Notes: generated by a model from the sequence alone, not told the origin. 64,000 nucleotides of DNA from an uncultured Paracoccaceae bacterium (GCA_947500055.1 CANMQO010000008.1:62001-126000); one strand, 5' to 3'. Shown: positions 43,321 to 53,170, numbered from the stretch's first letter. Numbers and translations: made by a program.

Positions 43321-43334
43321 GGCTTAGACAGATG

Positions 43335-43362
43335 CGGGCGGTTCGTTCAGGGCCGCCCGTTT
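43335..43362 (+). terminator. Probable intrinsic terminator after hsp20
   Basis: CGGGCGG (43335-43341) pairs with CCGCCCG (43353-43359), with an 11-base loop and TTT following. It lies 15 bp after the hsp20 stop and just before the end of the convergent gene. Confidence 0.55.
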
Positions 43363-43366
43363 CGAT

Positions 43367-43723
43367 TCAGCACTGGTCGCCTGCTGCAATCTCAATCGCT
43401 TGACCGGGAAACGCGATGCGCCCGATGGCGAAGTCGACAACGAACCCGGCACTGATTGCCATCCAACTGCCTTCACCAAATTTTTCGCTGAACGCGTCGC
43501 AGGATTTTCCAAGGTAGATGACGTCACCAACATGGATACGTGGACCGCTCACCGAAGATGCGCTTGCGTTACCGGTCTGTTCGATGGATGTCAGAACGGC
43601 CCCGTGCTGGTTCTGCTCAAATGAAAACACCGCACCATTGGTCGATAGGTATTGTTTGTTTTGTGCCACCGCCGCGTTTGCCGAAATGACCAAAACCGCA
43701 ATCCATACCAACCGGGTCATCAT
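43367..43723 (-). CDS. Small exported protein, unknown function
   Basis: 118 residues. Signal peptide MMTRLVWIAVLVISANAAVA followed by QNKQYLS. The mature part has two Cys (KSCDAF and the last residue), which may form a disulfide, and a compact beta-type pattern (AVFSFEQNQHGAVLTSIEQ, GPRIHVGDVIYLGKSCDAFSEKFGEGSWM). Probably periplasmic. No family recognised. Located 14 bp downstream of polA on the same strand. Confidence 0.65.
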   Translation of the reverse strand: MMTRLVWIAVLVISANAAVAQNKQYLSTNGAVFSFEQNQHGAVLTSIEQTGNASASSVSGPRIHVGDVIYLGKSCDAFSEKFGEGSWMAISAGFVVDFAIGRIAFPGQAIEIAAGDQC

Positions 43724-43737
43724 ACTGCTCCCTGGCG

Positions 43738-46536
43738 CTAGTGGGCCTCCGCCCAGTTCGCGCCTTGCCCTGCATCAACCGCCAGCTTGACGTCCAGTTT
43801 CACCGCTGGATCGCTGGCATTTTCCATCACATCACGCGCGGTTCCGATCAAATCGTCAACTGCGCCTTCTTCAACTTCGAACAATAATTCGTCATGTACT
43901 TGCAGCAACATCTTGGCAGGCAGCCCTTCGATTGCGGCAGGCATGCGGATCATTGCCCGCCGGATCACATCAGCAGCCGTACCCTGTATCGGCGCGTTGA
44001 TTGCCGCCCGTTTGGCGAAACCGGCATGCGGACCCTTTGCGTTTATCTCGGGCGTGTTGATTTTGCGCCCGAACAAAGTTTGCACGTAAGCGTTCTCTTT
44101 AGCAAAGGCGATCGTGTCATCCATATACTTTCGGATACCCGGAAAGCGCTCAAAGTAACGGTCGATGAAACCTTGTGCGTCACCGCGTGGAATGCGCAAA
44201 TTTCGGGCAAGCCCAAAGCCTGAGATGCCGTAAATCACCCCAAAGTTGATCGCCTTGGCCTGCCGCCGGATTTCCGGCGTCATCTCATCCAGTGGCACAT
44301 CGAACATCTCTGACGCGGTCATTGCGTGAATGTCGATCCCATCAAGGAACGCCTGTTTCAGCGCATCAATTCCCGCGATATGCGCCAGAATGCGCAGTTC
44401 GATCTGGCTGTAGTCAAGGCTGACAATCACCTTGCCGTCCTCGGCGACAAATGCCTCCCTGATCCGGCGCCCCTCTTCGGTGCGCACCGGAATATTCTGC
44501 AGGTTCGGATCGGTTGAAGCGAGCCGCCCGGTGTTCGCCCCGGCGATGGAATAGGACGTATGCACACGGCCCGTATCGGGATTGATATGCGTCTGCAATG
44601 CGTCGGTATAGGTCGATTTCAGCTTGGACAGCTGCCGCCAGTCAAGGATAAGACCCGGCAATTCATGCTCGGTCGCGAGATCCTCCAGCACATCCGCGCC
44701 GGTGCCGTAAGCCCCGGTCTTCCCCTTCTTGCCGCCGGGCAGTTCCAGCTCATCAAAGAGAATTTCACCCAGTTGTTTTGGTGAACCGACATTAAATGGC
44801 CGTCCGGCCTTCTCCTGTATCTCATCCTCAAGCCCGGCCATTTTTTGGGCAAAGGCATTCGACATCCGGCTCAGCGTATCACGATCAACCTTGATCCCGT
44901 TCCGCTCCATCTGCGCCAGTACGGGGACCAAAGGCCGTTCCAGCGTCTCGTAAACAGTGGTGACGCGGTTCACATGCAGTTGCGGCCTGAACTGTTGCCA
45001 CAGGCGCAGCGTGATATCGGCATCCTCCGCCGCATAGGCGACCGCCTTATCAATCGGCACCCGGTCAAAAGTGATCGCCGATTTCCCCGTCCCCAACAAC
45101 GGTTTGATCGGGATCGGCGTGTGGCCCAGATACCGCTCGGACAGCGTATCCATTCCATGGTTATGCATCCCGGCATTCATCGCGTAAGACATCAGCATCG
45201 TATCGTCGATAGGGGCAACGGTGATGTCGTGGCGCGCGAATATCTTGGCGTCATATTTCATGTTCTGCCCGATTTTCAGGATCGCGGGATCCTCAAACAC
45301 GGGTTTCAGCATGGCAAGGCAGGTGTCGAAATCCATCTGCCCCTCGGCGATATCGTCGGAGCCGAACAGGTCATCGGACGCCGCGGCCTTGTGGGTCAGC
45401 GGGATGTAACAGGCCTCACCCGGCTCGACGCAAAGCGAGATGCCGACAAGATCGGCAATCATCTCGTTCAGTCCCGTGGTTTCGGTATCGACGGCCACAT
45501 AGCCCCGCTCACGTATGCGGTCGATCCATACCTGCAACGCGGCCTCATCCGACACGTATTCATATTTTTCAGCGTCAAACGGCACGGCCTCGGGCGTCGC
45601 CACCTCCGCAGTTGGGGCCGTGGTTTCGATCACCGGGGCCTCGACCCCAAGCTTTTCGGCGATCCGTTTGGTGACGGTGCGGAATTCCATTTCGGCCAGA
45701 AATCCCATCAGCACGTCTGCATCCGGCTCCTTCACCTCAAGATCATCGAGCCCAAAATCAAGCGTCATATCGCAATCAAGCTGGACCAGCTTTTTTGACA
45801 ATTCGATCTGGGCGCGGTGGTCAATCAGGGTCTGCCGGCGTTTGGGCTGCTTGATCTCTTCGGCGCGGTCCAGCAGGCTTTCCAGATCACCGAATTCATT
45901 GATCAACAGGGCGGCGATCTTTATCCCGATCCCGGGCGCGCCGGGCACGTTGTCGACGCTGTCACCGGCCAGGGCCTGGACATCAACCACACGATCTGGG
46001 CCAACGCCGAATTTCTCGACCACGCCATCGCTGTCGATGCGCTTATTTTTCATGGGATCAAGCATTTCGACCCCGTCGCCCACCAATTGCATCAAGTCCT
46101 TATCCGACGACACAATTGTGACCCGTCCACCAGCCGCACGGGCCTGATGGGCCAACGTGGCAATGATATCATCCGCCTCAAACCCTTCGACCTCTTCACA
46201 GGCAATGTTGAACGCTTTGGTTGCGGTGCGCGTCAGCGGGATTTGCGGGCGCAGGTCTTCGGGCATCGCCTCGCGATTGGCTTTGTACTGGTCATACATA
46301 TCGTTGCGGAACGTGTGGCTGCCCTTGTCGAAAATCACCGCGACATGGGTCGCTGCATCGGCGCCACTATTCGCCTCAACATAGCGCTGGAGCATATTAA
46401 CAAAGCCGCTGACTGCCCCCACGGGCAGGCCATCAGATTTGCGCGTCAGTGGCGGTAGCGCATGATATGCGCGAAAAATGAAAGCCGAGCCATCAATCAG
46501 GTGAAGATGACAGCCTTTGCCGAATTGGGTTGTCAT
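43738..46536 (-). CDS. polA: DNA polymerase I
   Basis: 932 residues with all three domains. The 5'-3' exonuclease covers residues 1 to about 300 (LIDGSAFIFRAYHALPP, EADDIIATLA, ALAGDSVDNVPGAPGIGIK). The 3'-5' exonuclease begins with VAVDTETTGL, so the DxE metal ligands for proofreading are intact. The polymerase has motif A SLDYSQIELRILAH, motif B RRQAKAINFGVIYGISGFGLA and motif C QVHDELLFEV. Functions in Okazaki fragment maturation and repair. Confidence 0.96.
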   Translation of the reverse strand: MTTQFGKGCHLHLIDGSAFIFRAYHALPPLTRKSDGLPVGAVSGFVNMLQRYVEANSGADAATHVAVIFDKGSHTFRNDMYDQYKANREAMPEDLRPQIPLTRTATKAFNIACEEVEGFEADDIIATLAHQARAAGGRVTIVSSDKDLMQLVGDGVEMLDPMKNKRIDSDGVVEKFGVGPDRVVDVQALAGDSVDNVPGAPGIGIKIAALLINEFGDLESLLDRAEEIKQPKRRQTLIDHRAQIELSKKLVQLDCDMTLDFGLDDLEVKEPDADVLMGFLAEMEFRTVTKRIAEKLGVEAPVIETTAPTAEVATPEAVPFDAEKYEYVSDEAALQVWIDRIRERGYVAVDTETTGLNEMIADLVGISLCVEPGEACYIPLTHKAAASDDLFGSDDIAEGQMDFDTCLAMLKPVFEDPAILKIGQNMKYDAKIFARHDITVAPIDDTMLMSYAMNAGMHNHGMDTLSERYLGHTPIPIKPLLGTGKSAITFDRVPIDKAVAYAAEDADITLRLWQQFRPQLHVNRVTTVYETLERPLVPVLAQMERNGIKVDRDTLSRMSNAFAQKMAGLEDEIQEKAGRPFNVGSPKQLGEILFDELELPGGKKGKTGAYGTGADVLEDLATEHELPGLILDWRQLSKLKSTYTDALQTHINPDTGRVHTSYSIAGANTGRLASTDPNLQNIPVRTEEGRRIREAFVAEDGKVIVSLDYSQIELRILAHIAGIDALKQAFLDGIDIHAMTASEMFDVPLDEMTPEIRRQAKAINFGVIYGISGFGLARNLRIPRGDAQGFIDRYFERFPGIRKYMDDTIAFAKENAYVQTLFGRKINTPEINAKGPHAGFAKRAAINAPIQGTAADVIRRAMIRMPAAIEGLPAKMLLQVHDELLFEVEEGAVDDLIGTARDVMENASDPAVKLDVKLAVDAGQGANWAEAH

Positions 46537-46597
46537 GGGATGGCTCCTTTGCGTGGCAACAGGGATGTTTTGCCACGATCAGGGCCGGTCTGCCAGA

Positions 46598-46777
46598 TCA
46601 GACTTTGCCTTCGAAATCCTTGTGGATCAGCTTGGCGTCACAATAAGGGCATTCGATCCAGCCGTGATCTCGCGGAAGTTGCAGCCAGACGCGCGGGTGG
46701 CCCAATGCGCCTTCGCCCCCGTCACAGGCGACACGCCAGTCATGTACGATGCGGGTCTCGGGTGCGGGTGTTGTCAT
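46598..46777 (-). CDS. Zinc-finger (CHCC) protein
   Basis: 59 residues from [14 protein letters not shown] at 46777; the longer frame to 46882 overlaps the divergent ABC gene and is not family-like. The pattern C-x8-H-x14-C-x2-C ([19 protein letters not shown]...[11 protein letters not shown]) is the zf-CHCC domain found in short alphaproteobacterial proteins and in the mitochondrial complex I subunit NDUFS6. Its bacterial role is not well defined. Confidence 0.87.
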   Translation of the reverse strand: MTTPAPETRIVHDWRVACDGGEGALGHPRVWLQLPRDHGWIECPYCDAKLIHKDFEGKV

Positions 46778-46865
46778 CGGGCTACCTGTCTGCTTGCCGC
46801 GGGCTGCTGCCCGCTTTAGATCATCGTTGATATAACGCAGCCCAGCCCCCGGGGGAAGTACCAGC

Positions 46866-47792
46866 ATGACAGACAATGCCATTGAAATTCAGGGGCTGAA
46901 AAAGACCTATGCCGCCACCGGAAAATCTGCGGCCAAAGAGGCGCTGAAAGGTATTGATCTGAATATCCCGCGCGGGTCGATATATGGGTTGCTTGGGCCA
47001 AACGGGGCGGGCAAATCCACCTTGATCAACATCCTTGCCGGACTGGTTGTCAAATCAGCCGGTTCAGTGAAAATCTGGGGGTTCGATCAGGACAAGAACC
47101 CCCGCCAGTCCCGTGCCGCAATCGGGATCATGCCGCAGGAACCGCATCTGGATCCGTTCTTTACCCCGGCCCAATCGCTGGATGTGCAGGCGGGTCTCTA
47201 CGGCGTGCCAAAAGCACAGCGCCGGACGGCGGAAATCCTCGATCTGATCGGCCTGACCGACAAGGCGGACGCTTATGCCAGATCATTATCTGGGGGGATG
47301 CGCCGCCGATTGCTCTTGGGTAAGGCGCTGGTGCACCACCCGCAGGTTCTGGTGCTGGATGAACCTACGGCGGGCGTCGATATCGAGCTGCGCAATATGC
47401 TGTGGAAAAACGTGCGCAAGCTGAATGATGACGGCATGACCATCATCCTGACCACACATTATCTGGAAGAGGCCGAGCAGATGTGCGATGCCATTGCCAT
47501 CATCAACCACGGCGCCTTGATCGTGCAGGACAGCACGGCGAACCTGCTGGGACGGCTGGACAGCAAAACGCTGGTCATCACCCCCGAAACAGCCGTCGCC
47601 TTGCCATCGCTACCTGACACGATAACCGGACAGGCGCTGGATGATGGGACGCTGGCCTTTACCTACAAAAGCAGCACAACCCCGGCAGATGCCATTCTGC
47701 AAATCGTGCGCGACGCGGGCATCACAATCCGCGACGTCAAAACGCAAGAGGCTGATTTGGAAGACGTTTTTCTGTCGCTGACGAAATCCTAA
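46866..47792 (+). CDS. ABC transporter ATP-binding protein without an adjacent permease
   Basis: 308 residues. Walker [11 protein letters not shown]-loop MPQEPHLDP, signature LSGGMRRRL, Walker [14 protein letters not shown]-loop [10 protein letters not shown]. The overall pattern and C-terminal extension (about 75 residues after the NBD) fit the ABC-2/DrrA-NodI type that works with a separate membrane permease. No permease gene lies on either side: the upstream gene is divergent and the downstream one convergent (4-bp overlap). The partner must be encoded elsewhere. Confidence 0.87.
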   Translation: MTDNAIEIQGLKKTYAATGKSAAKEALKGIDLNIPRGSIYGLLGPNGAGKSTLINILAGLVVKSAGSVKIWGFDQDKNPRQSRAAIGIMPQEPHLDPFFTPAQSLDVQAGLYGVPKAQRRTAEILDLIGLTDKADAYARSLSGGMRRRLLLGKALVHHPQVLVLDEPTAGVDIELRNMLWKNVRKLNDDGMTIILTTHYLEEAEQMCDAIAIINHGALIVQDSTANLLGRLDSKTLVITPETAVALPSLPDTITGQALDDGTLAFTYKSSTTPADAILQIVRDAGITIRDVKTQEADLEDVFLSLTKS

Positions 47793-48151
47793 TCCTGCAA
47801 CATCCGCCCCAATTGCCGCCCGCCAATGATATGCATGTGATAATGCGGCACGTCCTGCACCCCGTGGGTGCGGGTGTTTGAGATTGCCCGAAACCCGCCT
47901 TCCACATCCTTGAGGCGACAGACCTCGGCCACCAACTGCATGAACCCGGCCTGTTCATCCGCAGTGGCATCGCGCGCAAAGTGATCAAGGCTGACATAAG
48001 CGCCCTTCGGGATCACCAGCACATGCACCGGGGCTTGCGGATTGATGTCGTTGAACGCCAGCGCGTGATCGTTTTCACAAACCGTCTGATTGGGGATCTC
48101 ACCCCGCAGGATTTTGGCAAAGATGTTCTGATCGTCATAGTCGTATTGCAT
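47789..48151 (-). CDS. HIT-family nucleotide hydrolase/transferase (HinT-like)
   Basis: 120 residues from MQYDYDDQNIFAKILRGEI at 48151, with GAGGA five bases upstream. The histidine triad is HYHMHIIGG near the C-terminus, and the N-terminal NIFAKILRGEIP and AFNDINPQAPVHVLVIPK are standard HinT segments. It hydrolyses nucleoside phosphoramidates in vitro in the family. It lies 8 bp after the glycosyltransferase gene. Confidence 0.92.
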   Translation of the reverse strand: MQYDYDDQNIFAKILRGEIPNQTVCENDHALAFNDINPQAPVHVLVIPKGAYVSLDHFARDATADEQAGFMQLVAEVCRLKDVEGGFRAISNTRTHGVQDVPHYHMHIIGGRQLGRMLQD

Positions 48152-48159
48152 CGCGTTCC

Positions 48160-49737
48160 TCAATCAACAAAAAGATGGGGGGTCCGGGCCAGGGTCATGG
48201 CCACATCGGCATTCACGCCAAGAAAACGTACCAAAGCATCCGCATTTTCATCATCAGGGGCGCTTTCGCGCATCTGCTCGGCATTCGGGAAATTGGCATC
48301 GCGGATCGCATCACGCTGATGGACCATGTCATGATGGATAGTCGGCAAAAGGCGCGCCATCGTGGCATCATTCGTCTCTTCCCCTGCGAGCCCGATCCTC
48401 TTGGCGTGTCCTTTGAGGTATTCATCGTCAAAGCTGCATTCGATTTCCAACAGGCGTATCGTCGCTTTATCGGCAAAGAAGTCATGCATCAGGTCTATGT
48501 TTGCGGTGTCCAGACAGATCACCAGCCGGTCCGTGTCATAGCTGTCAAACAGCAACCGCATCAGGGCGCGCCGGTGCCGGGTGCGTTTTTCTAACGAGGA
48601 TTCGATACCGCCAAGATCCGGCAATGGTGTCTCATCCTCGTTAAAAAGATACTCCATTGCGGGGACATCTGTGTGCTGTCGGATCGATGCAGCAAGCCTT
48701 TTGGCGACATGCCACTTCTTGCAGGCGATGATCAGCAATTCACGATCCCGACCCAAAGAGGCCCCATCCTCCCAAAATCTTGGGGCGAACCGCCGGCCTA
48801 TTCGACCGCGTCCGGTGAGAAACGCAAACAAATTGCGACCTTCGTCTGAAATCGTGAAATCCGTGCGACCACCGGCATAAAGTGCGCCCAACCTTCCGCG
48901 CAGCTCATGCGCTTCGCCACTGATCTTACGGGCAAAAAGGGCATCCTGCCCCAGCAGCAGATCATAGTGATCATTGTAGAACGTCACCGGCATTCCGTAA
49001 TCCGTGAACATCAGAAAGGTCAGCGTTCGGTTCTGGATTTCTGTTCCCGGAACCAGATGTCGCGTCAACGTCTGGAAAAAAGTCTCATCCGGGATCCATG
49101 TTGTTCGGAAAAAGCGCATCACGTCGCGACGGCTCGCAGCAAACTCCAAAATCATCTCGATCGTGTGACGACGCAGGCACCACCATTGGCTGCCGATCAT
49201 CATTTGCAAATCATCAGGAACGGGCCGAGTGATCCTAAACTGACGCTGGAGTTCAAAACTCTTGTAAAACAGCCATTTCTGGGTCCGCTCATTGAACAGA
49301 TGGCGATAGATCAGGCGCTCTTCCTTAAAGCCGGTCTTGATCCAGTTACTGTCGAAGTAGTCGTAGCTTTCGATGAAATCGCAATCATGGGCGTCAAGGA
49401 ATTGATGCGCGTATTCGGCGGATTTGATCGCCATGCAGTCACCGGACACCATGTAGAAGTGACTGGCGCGGGGAAAGGTCTCAACGGCGGCTTCAACGGC
49501 ATGAAGTGTGGCCTGCACAAGGCTCCATTCACCCCAGCCGCATTTCACCCGCCGTTTGGCAAAGACCACATTTGGATTGTCCGCCAATGCCGCCTGAATG
49601 CTGGCAAAATCCTCGGCCGAGGATGATGCGTCAAAGTGGATCGCCAGATAGTCACCCACCGCTGTCAGCTGTTGCGCCTGCTGCACAATTGCTTCCGGGT
49701 TTTTGTGACAGAGAAGAATAAAGGCAATTCGTGCCAT
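48160..49737 (-). CDS. GT14-like beta-1,6-N-acetylglucosaminyltransferase family protein
   Basis: 525 residues. The first ~280 residues match the core-2/I-branching (GT14) family: IAFILLCHKNPEAIVQQAQQL, FYMVSGDCMAIKSAEYAHQFL, IGSQWWCLRRHTIEMIL and IPDETFFQTL, where the Asp-Glu is the expected catalytic-site pair. The C-terminal ~220 residues form an extra domain often attached to these bacterial proteins (DUF5928-like), of unknown function. It probably modifies a surface or exopolysaccharide. Divergent neighbour is a sulfotransferase. Confidence 0.83.
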   Translation of the reverse strand: MARIAFILLCHKNPEAIVQQAQQLTAVGDYLAIHFDASSSAEDFASIQAALADNPNVVFAKRRVKCGWGEWSLVQATLHAVEAAVETFPRASHFYMVSGDCMAIKSAEYAHQFLDAHDCDFIESYDYFDSNWIKTGFKEERLIYRHLFNERTQKWLFYKSFELQRQFRITRPVPDDLQMMIGSQWWCLRRHTIEMILEFAASRRDVMRFFRTTWIPDETFFQTLTRHLVPGTEIQNRTLTFLMFTDYGMPVTFYNDHYDLLLGQDALFARKISGEAHELRGRLGALYAGGRTDFTISDEGRNLFAFLTGRGRIGRRFAPRFWEDGASLGRDRELLIIACKKWHVAKRLAASIRQHTDVPAMEYLFNEDETPLPDLGGIESSLEKRTRHRRALMRLLFDSYDTDRLVICLDTANIDLMHDFFADKATIRLLEIECSFDDEYLKGHAKRIGLAGEETNDATMARLLPTIHHDMVHQRDAIRDANFPNAEQMRESAPDDENADALVRFLGVNADVAMTLARTPHLFVD

Positions 49738-49875
49738 TGCGCGTGATCTGGTCCCGATTTGATCCCGTTTTTCAAGTCATACAGCGAAGAGCCGTTGAAT
49801 ATACAGGGTTTCTTTGCTCTTTAGTGATCTGACAGGTGAACAAGTGCTGTTTGCAGGTGACGGAGGCAAAGGAAA

Positions 49876-50694
49876 ATGGGTTTTCCCGGTACGTGGATGA
49901 CAGAAAGTGAAAGCGTGGTGTACCGCGTTGTGCCGAAATGTGCATGCTCGACCATCGGGCAAATCATGTACTATTCCGACCATGGGCAGTTTTTTGACGG
50001 CGACATCCATGATGCCAAGAATGGCATCCATAAATGGGCGTTGGACAACAGCCAGCAGATCATCAGCCAAAATGTGACCGAACACAAAAGCTATGCCTTC
50101 ACCTGTGTCCGTAATCCATACACGCGCATTCTGTCATCATTCTTTGACAAGATCTGCGGCATCCAGCGAAACGGAAAACGATATCGGGGTAACCTTGTCC
50201 CGCTTCTGATCCAAAAGTACGGGATTGAGGTGGGCGACCCCGAAACAGGGTTTGAGTTCGACCAGATCAGATCTTTTCGCCGGTTTCTGCTATTTGCGCG
50301 CGACACCATCCGCTGGCGCCGCCCGATGGAACCTGACATCCATTGGTCGGCAATGTCCGGCCATATCTCGACCTATATCGTCAATGGTGGCCGCTATGAC
50401 AAAATATTCTGGACAGAAAAGTTCAACGACGGGATGCAAGATGTGCTGAACGGAATTGAGACGGCTCATCCGATTGATTTGGGCACAATTCCGCGCTTCA
50501 ACGAAAGCGAAGGGCACGGACCAAAACGCGCCCACCCGGTTGAGGATTATTTCGACGATCTGTCCATGCATCTGGTCTATGAAATCTACAAAAAAGATTT
50601 CAACATCTTCAAATATGATTTCGAAAATCCAGCCAACAAGATGCCAATTGGCGAGATTGATCTGGATGAGGTTCACGCCAAGCTGGGACAGTAG
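49876..50694 (+). CDS. Sulfotransferase family protein
   Basis: 272 residues. The 5'-phosphosulfate loop YRVVPKCACSTIGQIMYY (PK-x-A/C-C-S/T-S/T) lies at residues 16-33 and the 3'-phosphate loop YAFTCVRNPYTRILSSFFDKI at about 73-93, both typical of Sulfotransfer_2-type enzymes that use PAPS. No signal peptide or membrane anchor is seen, so it acts in the cytosol. The neighbours (GT14-like transferase, DUF115-like protein) suggest sulfation of a sugar in a surface glycan. Confidence 0.85.
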   Translation: MGFPGTWMTESESVVYRVVPKCACSTIGQIMYYSDHGQFFDGDIHDAKNGIHKWALDNSQQIISQNVTEHKSYAFTCVRNPYTRILSSFFDKICGIQRNGKRYRGNLVPLLIQKYGIEVGDPETGFEFDQIRSFRRFLLFARDTIRWRRPMEPDIHWSAMSGHISTYIVNGGRYDKIFWTEKFNDGMQDVLNGIETAHPIDLGTIPRFNESEGHGPKRAHPVEDYFDDLSMHLVYEIYKKDFNIFKYDFENPANKMPIGEIDLDEVHAKLGQ

Positions 50695-50759
50695 CACCCC
50701 GCTTGCCCGTTGAACGGCGCAGACTAGGTATCTCTCAAAGAAGGCAAAAGGGGGTGCCA

Positions 50760-51473
50760 ATGTCCGTCGTGCTTATCCTTGGCAGCGGGCCAAATGTGGT
50801 TGCATGCCGCACCTGGCCGCGGGATCCGTTTGATCGGATCGTAGCCATAAATAATGCCTGGGCCGTGCGTTCCGATTGGGATGACTTGATTTTCCCCGAT
50901 GATTTTGCCCGCGAACGCCAGCCTGTCGATCTAAGCCCCAACCAAAGGATCATCCGGTCAGCGGAATACGTGCCCTTACAGAACACCTTCGGCGGTTTTG
51001 TCTATGCGGGCGGAACCATGGCCTTTACCGCGAGTTATTGGGCACTTGCGGCGCTCCAGCCAGATGTCATCGCGGTACTGGGCTGCGATATGGTTTATCC
51101 TGAAGGTGAGAGCACGCATTTCTACGGCACCGGTACCGCAGACCCGTTGCGTCAGGATATTTCGCTGCGTAGCCTTGAGGCGAAATCGGCCCGCCTGATG
51201 GTCATGGCCGCAAAATTGGGCTGCGCTATGGTGAACCTTTCACATGGTGAAAGCCGCATGGTGTTTCCCCGCGCCACGCCGCAGACTGTTGCAACCGCAA
51301 AACCGTCGCCATTTGACATGGCGGCGGCCAATACTGCTTTGGCAAAAGAAGAAAGGCTTGGCTACTACGTCCCGTCCGGCAAATACTGGAAAGAGGAAGA
51401 CGGATTTGACCCGGACGCAATCGACGCAGTGGATCAACTCTGGCTTAAATCAGTCCAGCTTCCTGGAATTTAG
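50760..51473 (+). CDS. Hypothetical protein, DUF115/MptE-like Rossmann fold
   Basis: 237 residues from ATG 50760, with GGGGG seven bases upstream. It starts with a Rossmann-like VVLILGSGPNVVACRTWP, continues DRIVAINNAWAV, and has PDVIAVLGCDMVYPEGESTHFYG, a pattern that recalls DUF115/glycan-modification motility-accessory proteins. No transmembrane segment. Its last 29 bp overlap the convergent adenosine kinase gene. Role in a surface-glycan pathway is inferred from the upstream sulfotransferase and GT14 genes. Confidence 0.6.
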   Translation: MSVVLILGSGPNVVACRTWPRDPFDRIVAINNAWAVRSDWDDLIFPDDFARERQPVDLSPNQRIIRSAEYVPLQNTFGGFVYAGGTMAFTASYWALAALQPDVIAVLGCDMVYPEGESTHFYGTGTADPLRQDISLRSLEAKSARLMVMAAKLGCAMVNLSHGESRMVFPRATPQTVATAKPSPFDMAAANTALAKEERLGYYVPSGKYWKEEDGFDPDAIDAVDQLWLKSVQLPGI

Positions 51474-52434
51474 CTTTCATATCCGCCTTTGGGCGTGGGC
51501 CGATATGGCCAATTACCTCGGCTGCGGCCATGACGCCCATGCGACCGCTAGTTTCCAGCGACTGGCCAGTCACATAGCCATAGAGAAACCCTGCCGCGAA
51601 CTGATCGCCAGCACCTGTGGCATCCACCGGCACAACCCGCGTCACGGGCACCTCAATCTGTGTATTACCCTGGATCAGCAGAACCGGATCACCAGAACGG
51701 GTGCAGATCACCGTTTCACAATGGGTGCTGGCCTGCGCCAGTGCCACCGACAGATCAGCGGTCTCGTAGAGTGTTGTCCATTCCGCCTCATTTCCAATGA
51801 CAAAATCCATGTCCTTGGAAATGAGGTTCTGGAAATCAGCCCGGTGCCTGTCGGCACAAAACGGATCTGACAGGGTAATCCCTGCTTTGCCGCCATTGGC
51901 GCGCATCTGCCGCGCTGCTTCGGCAAACGCTGTCTTCCCATGCGGTTTGTCGAACAGATATCCTTCGAGGAACAGAACCTGGGCACCTTCAAACACCCCG
52001 GCGGGCACATCATGTTCGGCAAGGTCGGCCCCCGCCCCCAGATAGGTATTCATCGACCGCTCACCATCGGGCGAGACAAAGATCATCGACCGGGAGGTTG
52101 GCGCTTCCGCCTCGGCGACAGGCGGGTTCGGGAAGGCGGTGCCGGCATCTTCCATCCCCTTGGCGTAAAACCGGCCCAGTGCGTCATCCTTGACCTTGCC
52201 GATAAAGGCAGTTGACAGGCCCAGACTGCCAAGCCCCGCAATGGTGTTTGCAACCGACCCGCCAGGTGTCTCCACCCGATCCTTCATCGCGCCGTAAAGC
52301 ACCTCTGCCCGGTCACGTTCGACCAGTTGCATGATGCCCTTCTCGATCCCCATATGATCCAGGAACGTGTCCTCGCCATGGCTGATCACGTCGACAATGG
52401 CGTTCCCGATCCCGATCACATTGTAATTGCTCAT
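51445..52434 (-). CDS. Adenosine kinase (PfkB family)
   Basis: 329 residues. Pattern of PfkB/ribokinase-type nucleoside kinases: YNVIGIGNAIVDVIS at the N-terminus, GGSVANTIAGLGSLG, and the C-terminal DATGAGDQFAAGFLYG with the catalytic Asp and anion hole. Overall organisation matches alphaproteobacterial adenosine kinases. It phosphorylates adenosine to AMP for purine salvage. It overlaps the nth gene by 4 bp. Confidence 0.9.
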   Translation of the reverse strand: MSNYNVIGIGNAIVDVISHGEDTFLDHMGIEKGIMQLVERDRAEVLYGAMKDRVETPGGSVANTIAGLGSLGLSTAFIGKVKDDALGRFYAKGMEDAGTAFPNPPVAEAEAPTSRSMIFVSPDGERSMNTYLGAGADLAEHDVPAGVFEGAQVLFLEGYLFDKPHGKTAFAEAARQMRANGGKAGITLSDPFCADRHRADFQNLISKDMDFVIGNEAEWTTLYETADLSVALAQASTHCETVICTRSGDPVLLIQGNTQIEVPVTRVVPVDATGAGDQFAAGFLYGYVTGQSLETSGRMGVMAAAEVIGHIGPRPKADMKAKFQEAGLI

Positions 52435-53075
52435 AAGTTCTTATCCTCAAATTGACAGAGATCGCGGATCAGACAGGCCGCGCATTTGGGTTTGCGAGCG
52501 ACGCAAGTGTAACGCCCATGCAGGATCATCCAGTGATGGGCATGCAACTGGAAATCGGCGGGAATGTGATCTTCGATGGCCCGTTCCACGGCATCCACAT
52601 CCTTGCCGGGGGCGACACCGCTGCGGTTACCAAACCGAAAGATATGGGTGTCCACAGCCTGCGCCGGTTGTTTCCACCACATATTCAGGACTACATTGGC
52701 CGTCTTGCGCCCCACACCGGGCAGTGACTGCAGGGCAGCGCGTGAATTGGGAACCTCGCCATCATATTCATCAACAAGGATCTGGCTCATCTTGATGACG
52801 TTCTTGGCCTTTTGACGAAACAGGCCAATCGTCTTGATATGCTCGGTGACCCCTTCCAGCCCAAGGTCAAGCATCTTCTGGGGGGTATCAGCGATCTTGA
52901 ACAAGGCGCGTGTTGCCTTGTTTACGCCCGCATCCGTTGCCTGCGCAGACAGCGCGACAGCCACGACCAGCGTGTAAACATTCACATGCTCCAACTCGCC
53001 CTTCGGTTCAGGTTCAGCATGGTAGAACCTGTCGAAAACTTCCCGAATGGTATGATAATCAAGCTGTTTTGCCAT
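52431..53075 (-). CDS. nth: Endonuclease III
   Basis: 214 residues from MAKQLDY at 53075; longer frames reaching 53189 have no family support. The helix-hairpin-helix LPGVGRKTANVVLN has the catalytic Lys, VDTHIFRFGNR has the catalytic Asp, and the 4Fe-4S cluster is C-x6-C-x2-C-x5-C (TCVARKPKCAACLIRDLC) at the C-terminus. Base-excision repair glycosylase/AP lyase for oxidised pyrimidines. Co-translated with adenosine kinase, divergent from an Ada-like DNA repair gene. Confidence 0.95.
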   Translation of the reverse strand: MAKQLDYHTIREVFDRFYHAEPEPKGELEHVNVYTLVVAVALSAQATDAGVNKATRALFKIADTPQKMLDLGLEGVTEHIKTIGLFRQKAKNVIKMSQILVDEYDGEVPNSRAALQSLPGVGRKTANVVLNMWWKQPAQAVDTHIFRFGNRSGVAPGKDVDAVERAIEDHIPADFQLHAHHWMILHGRYTCVARKPKCAACLIRDLCQFEDKNL

Positions 53076-53170
53076 ATTCACCCATATGCCTGCCATGGGT
53101 GAACAGGGCAAGTCTCGGATGCGCAATTTCCGGGTCGCGTGGCAGCGGCTGAACAAGTAGTTTGATCGAT

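Noticed and set aside
44845-45798. A 317-residue plus-strand open frame within polA
   Set aside because: polA is complete with all catalytic motifs on the other strand.
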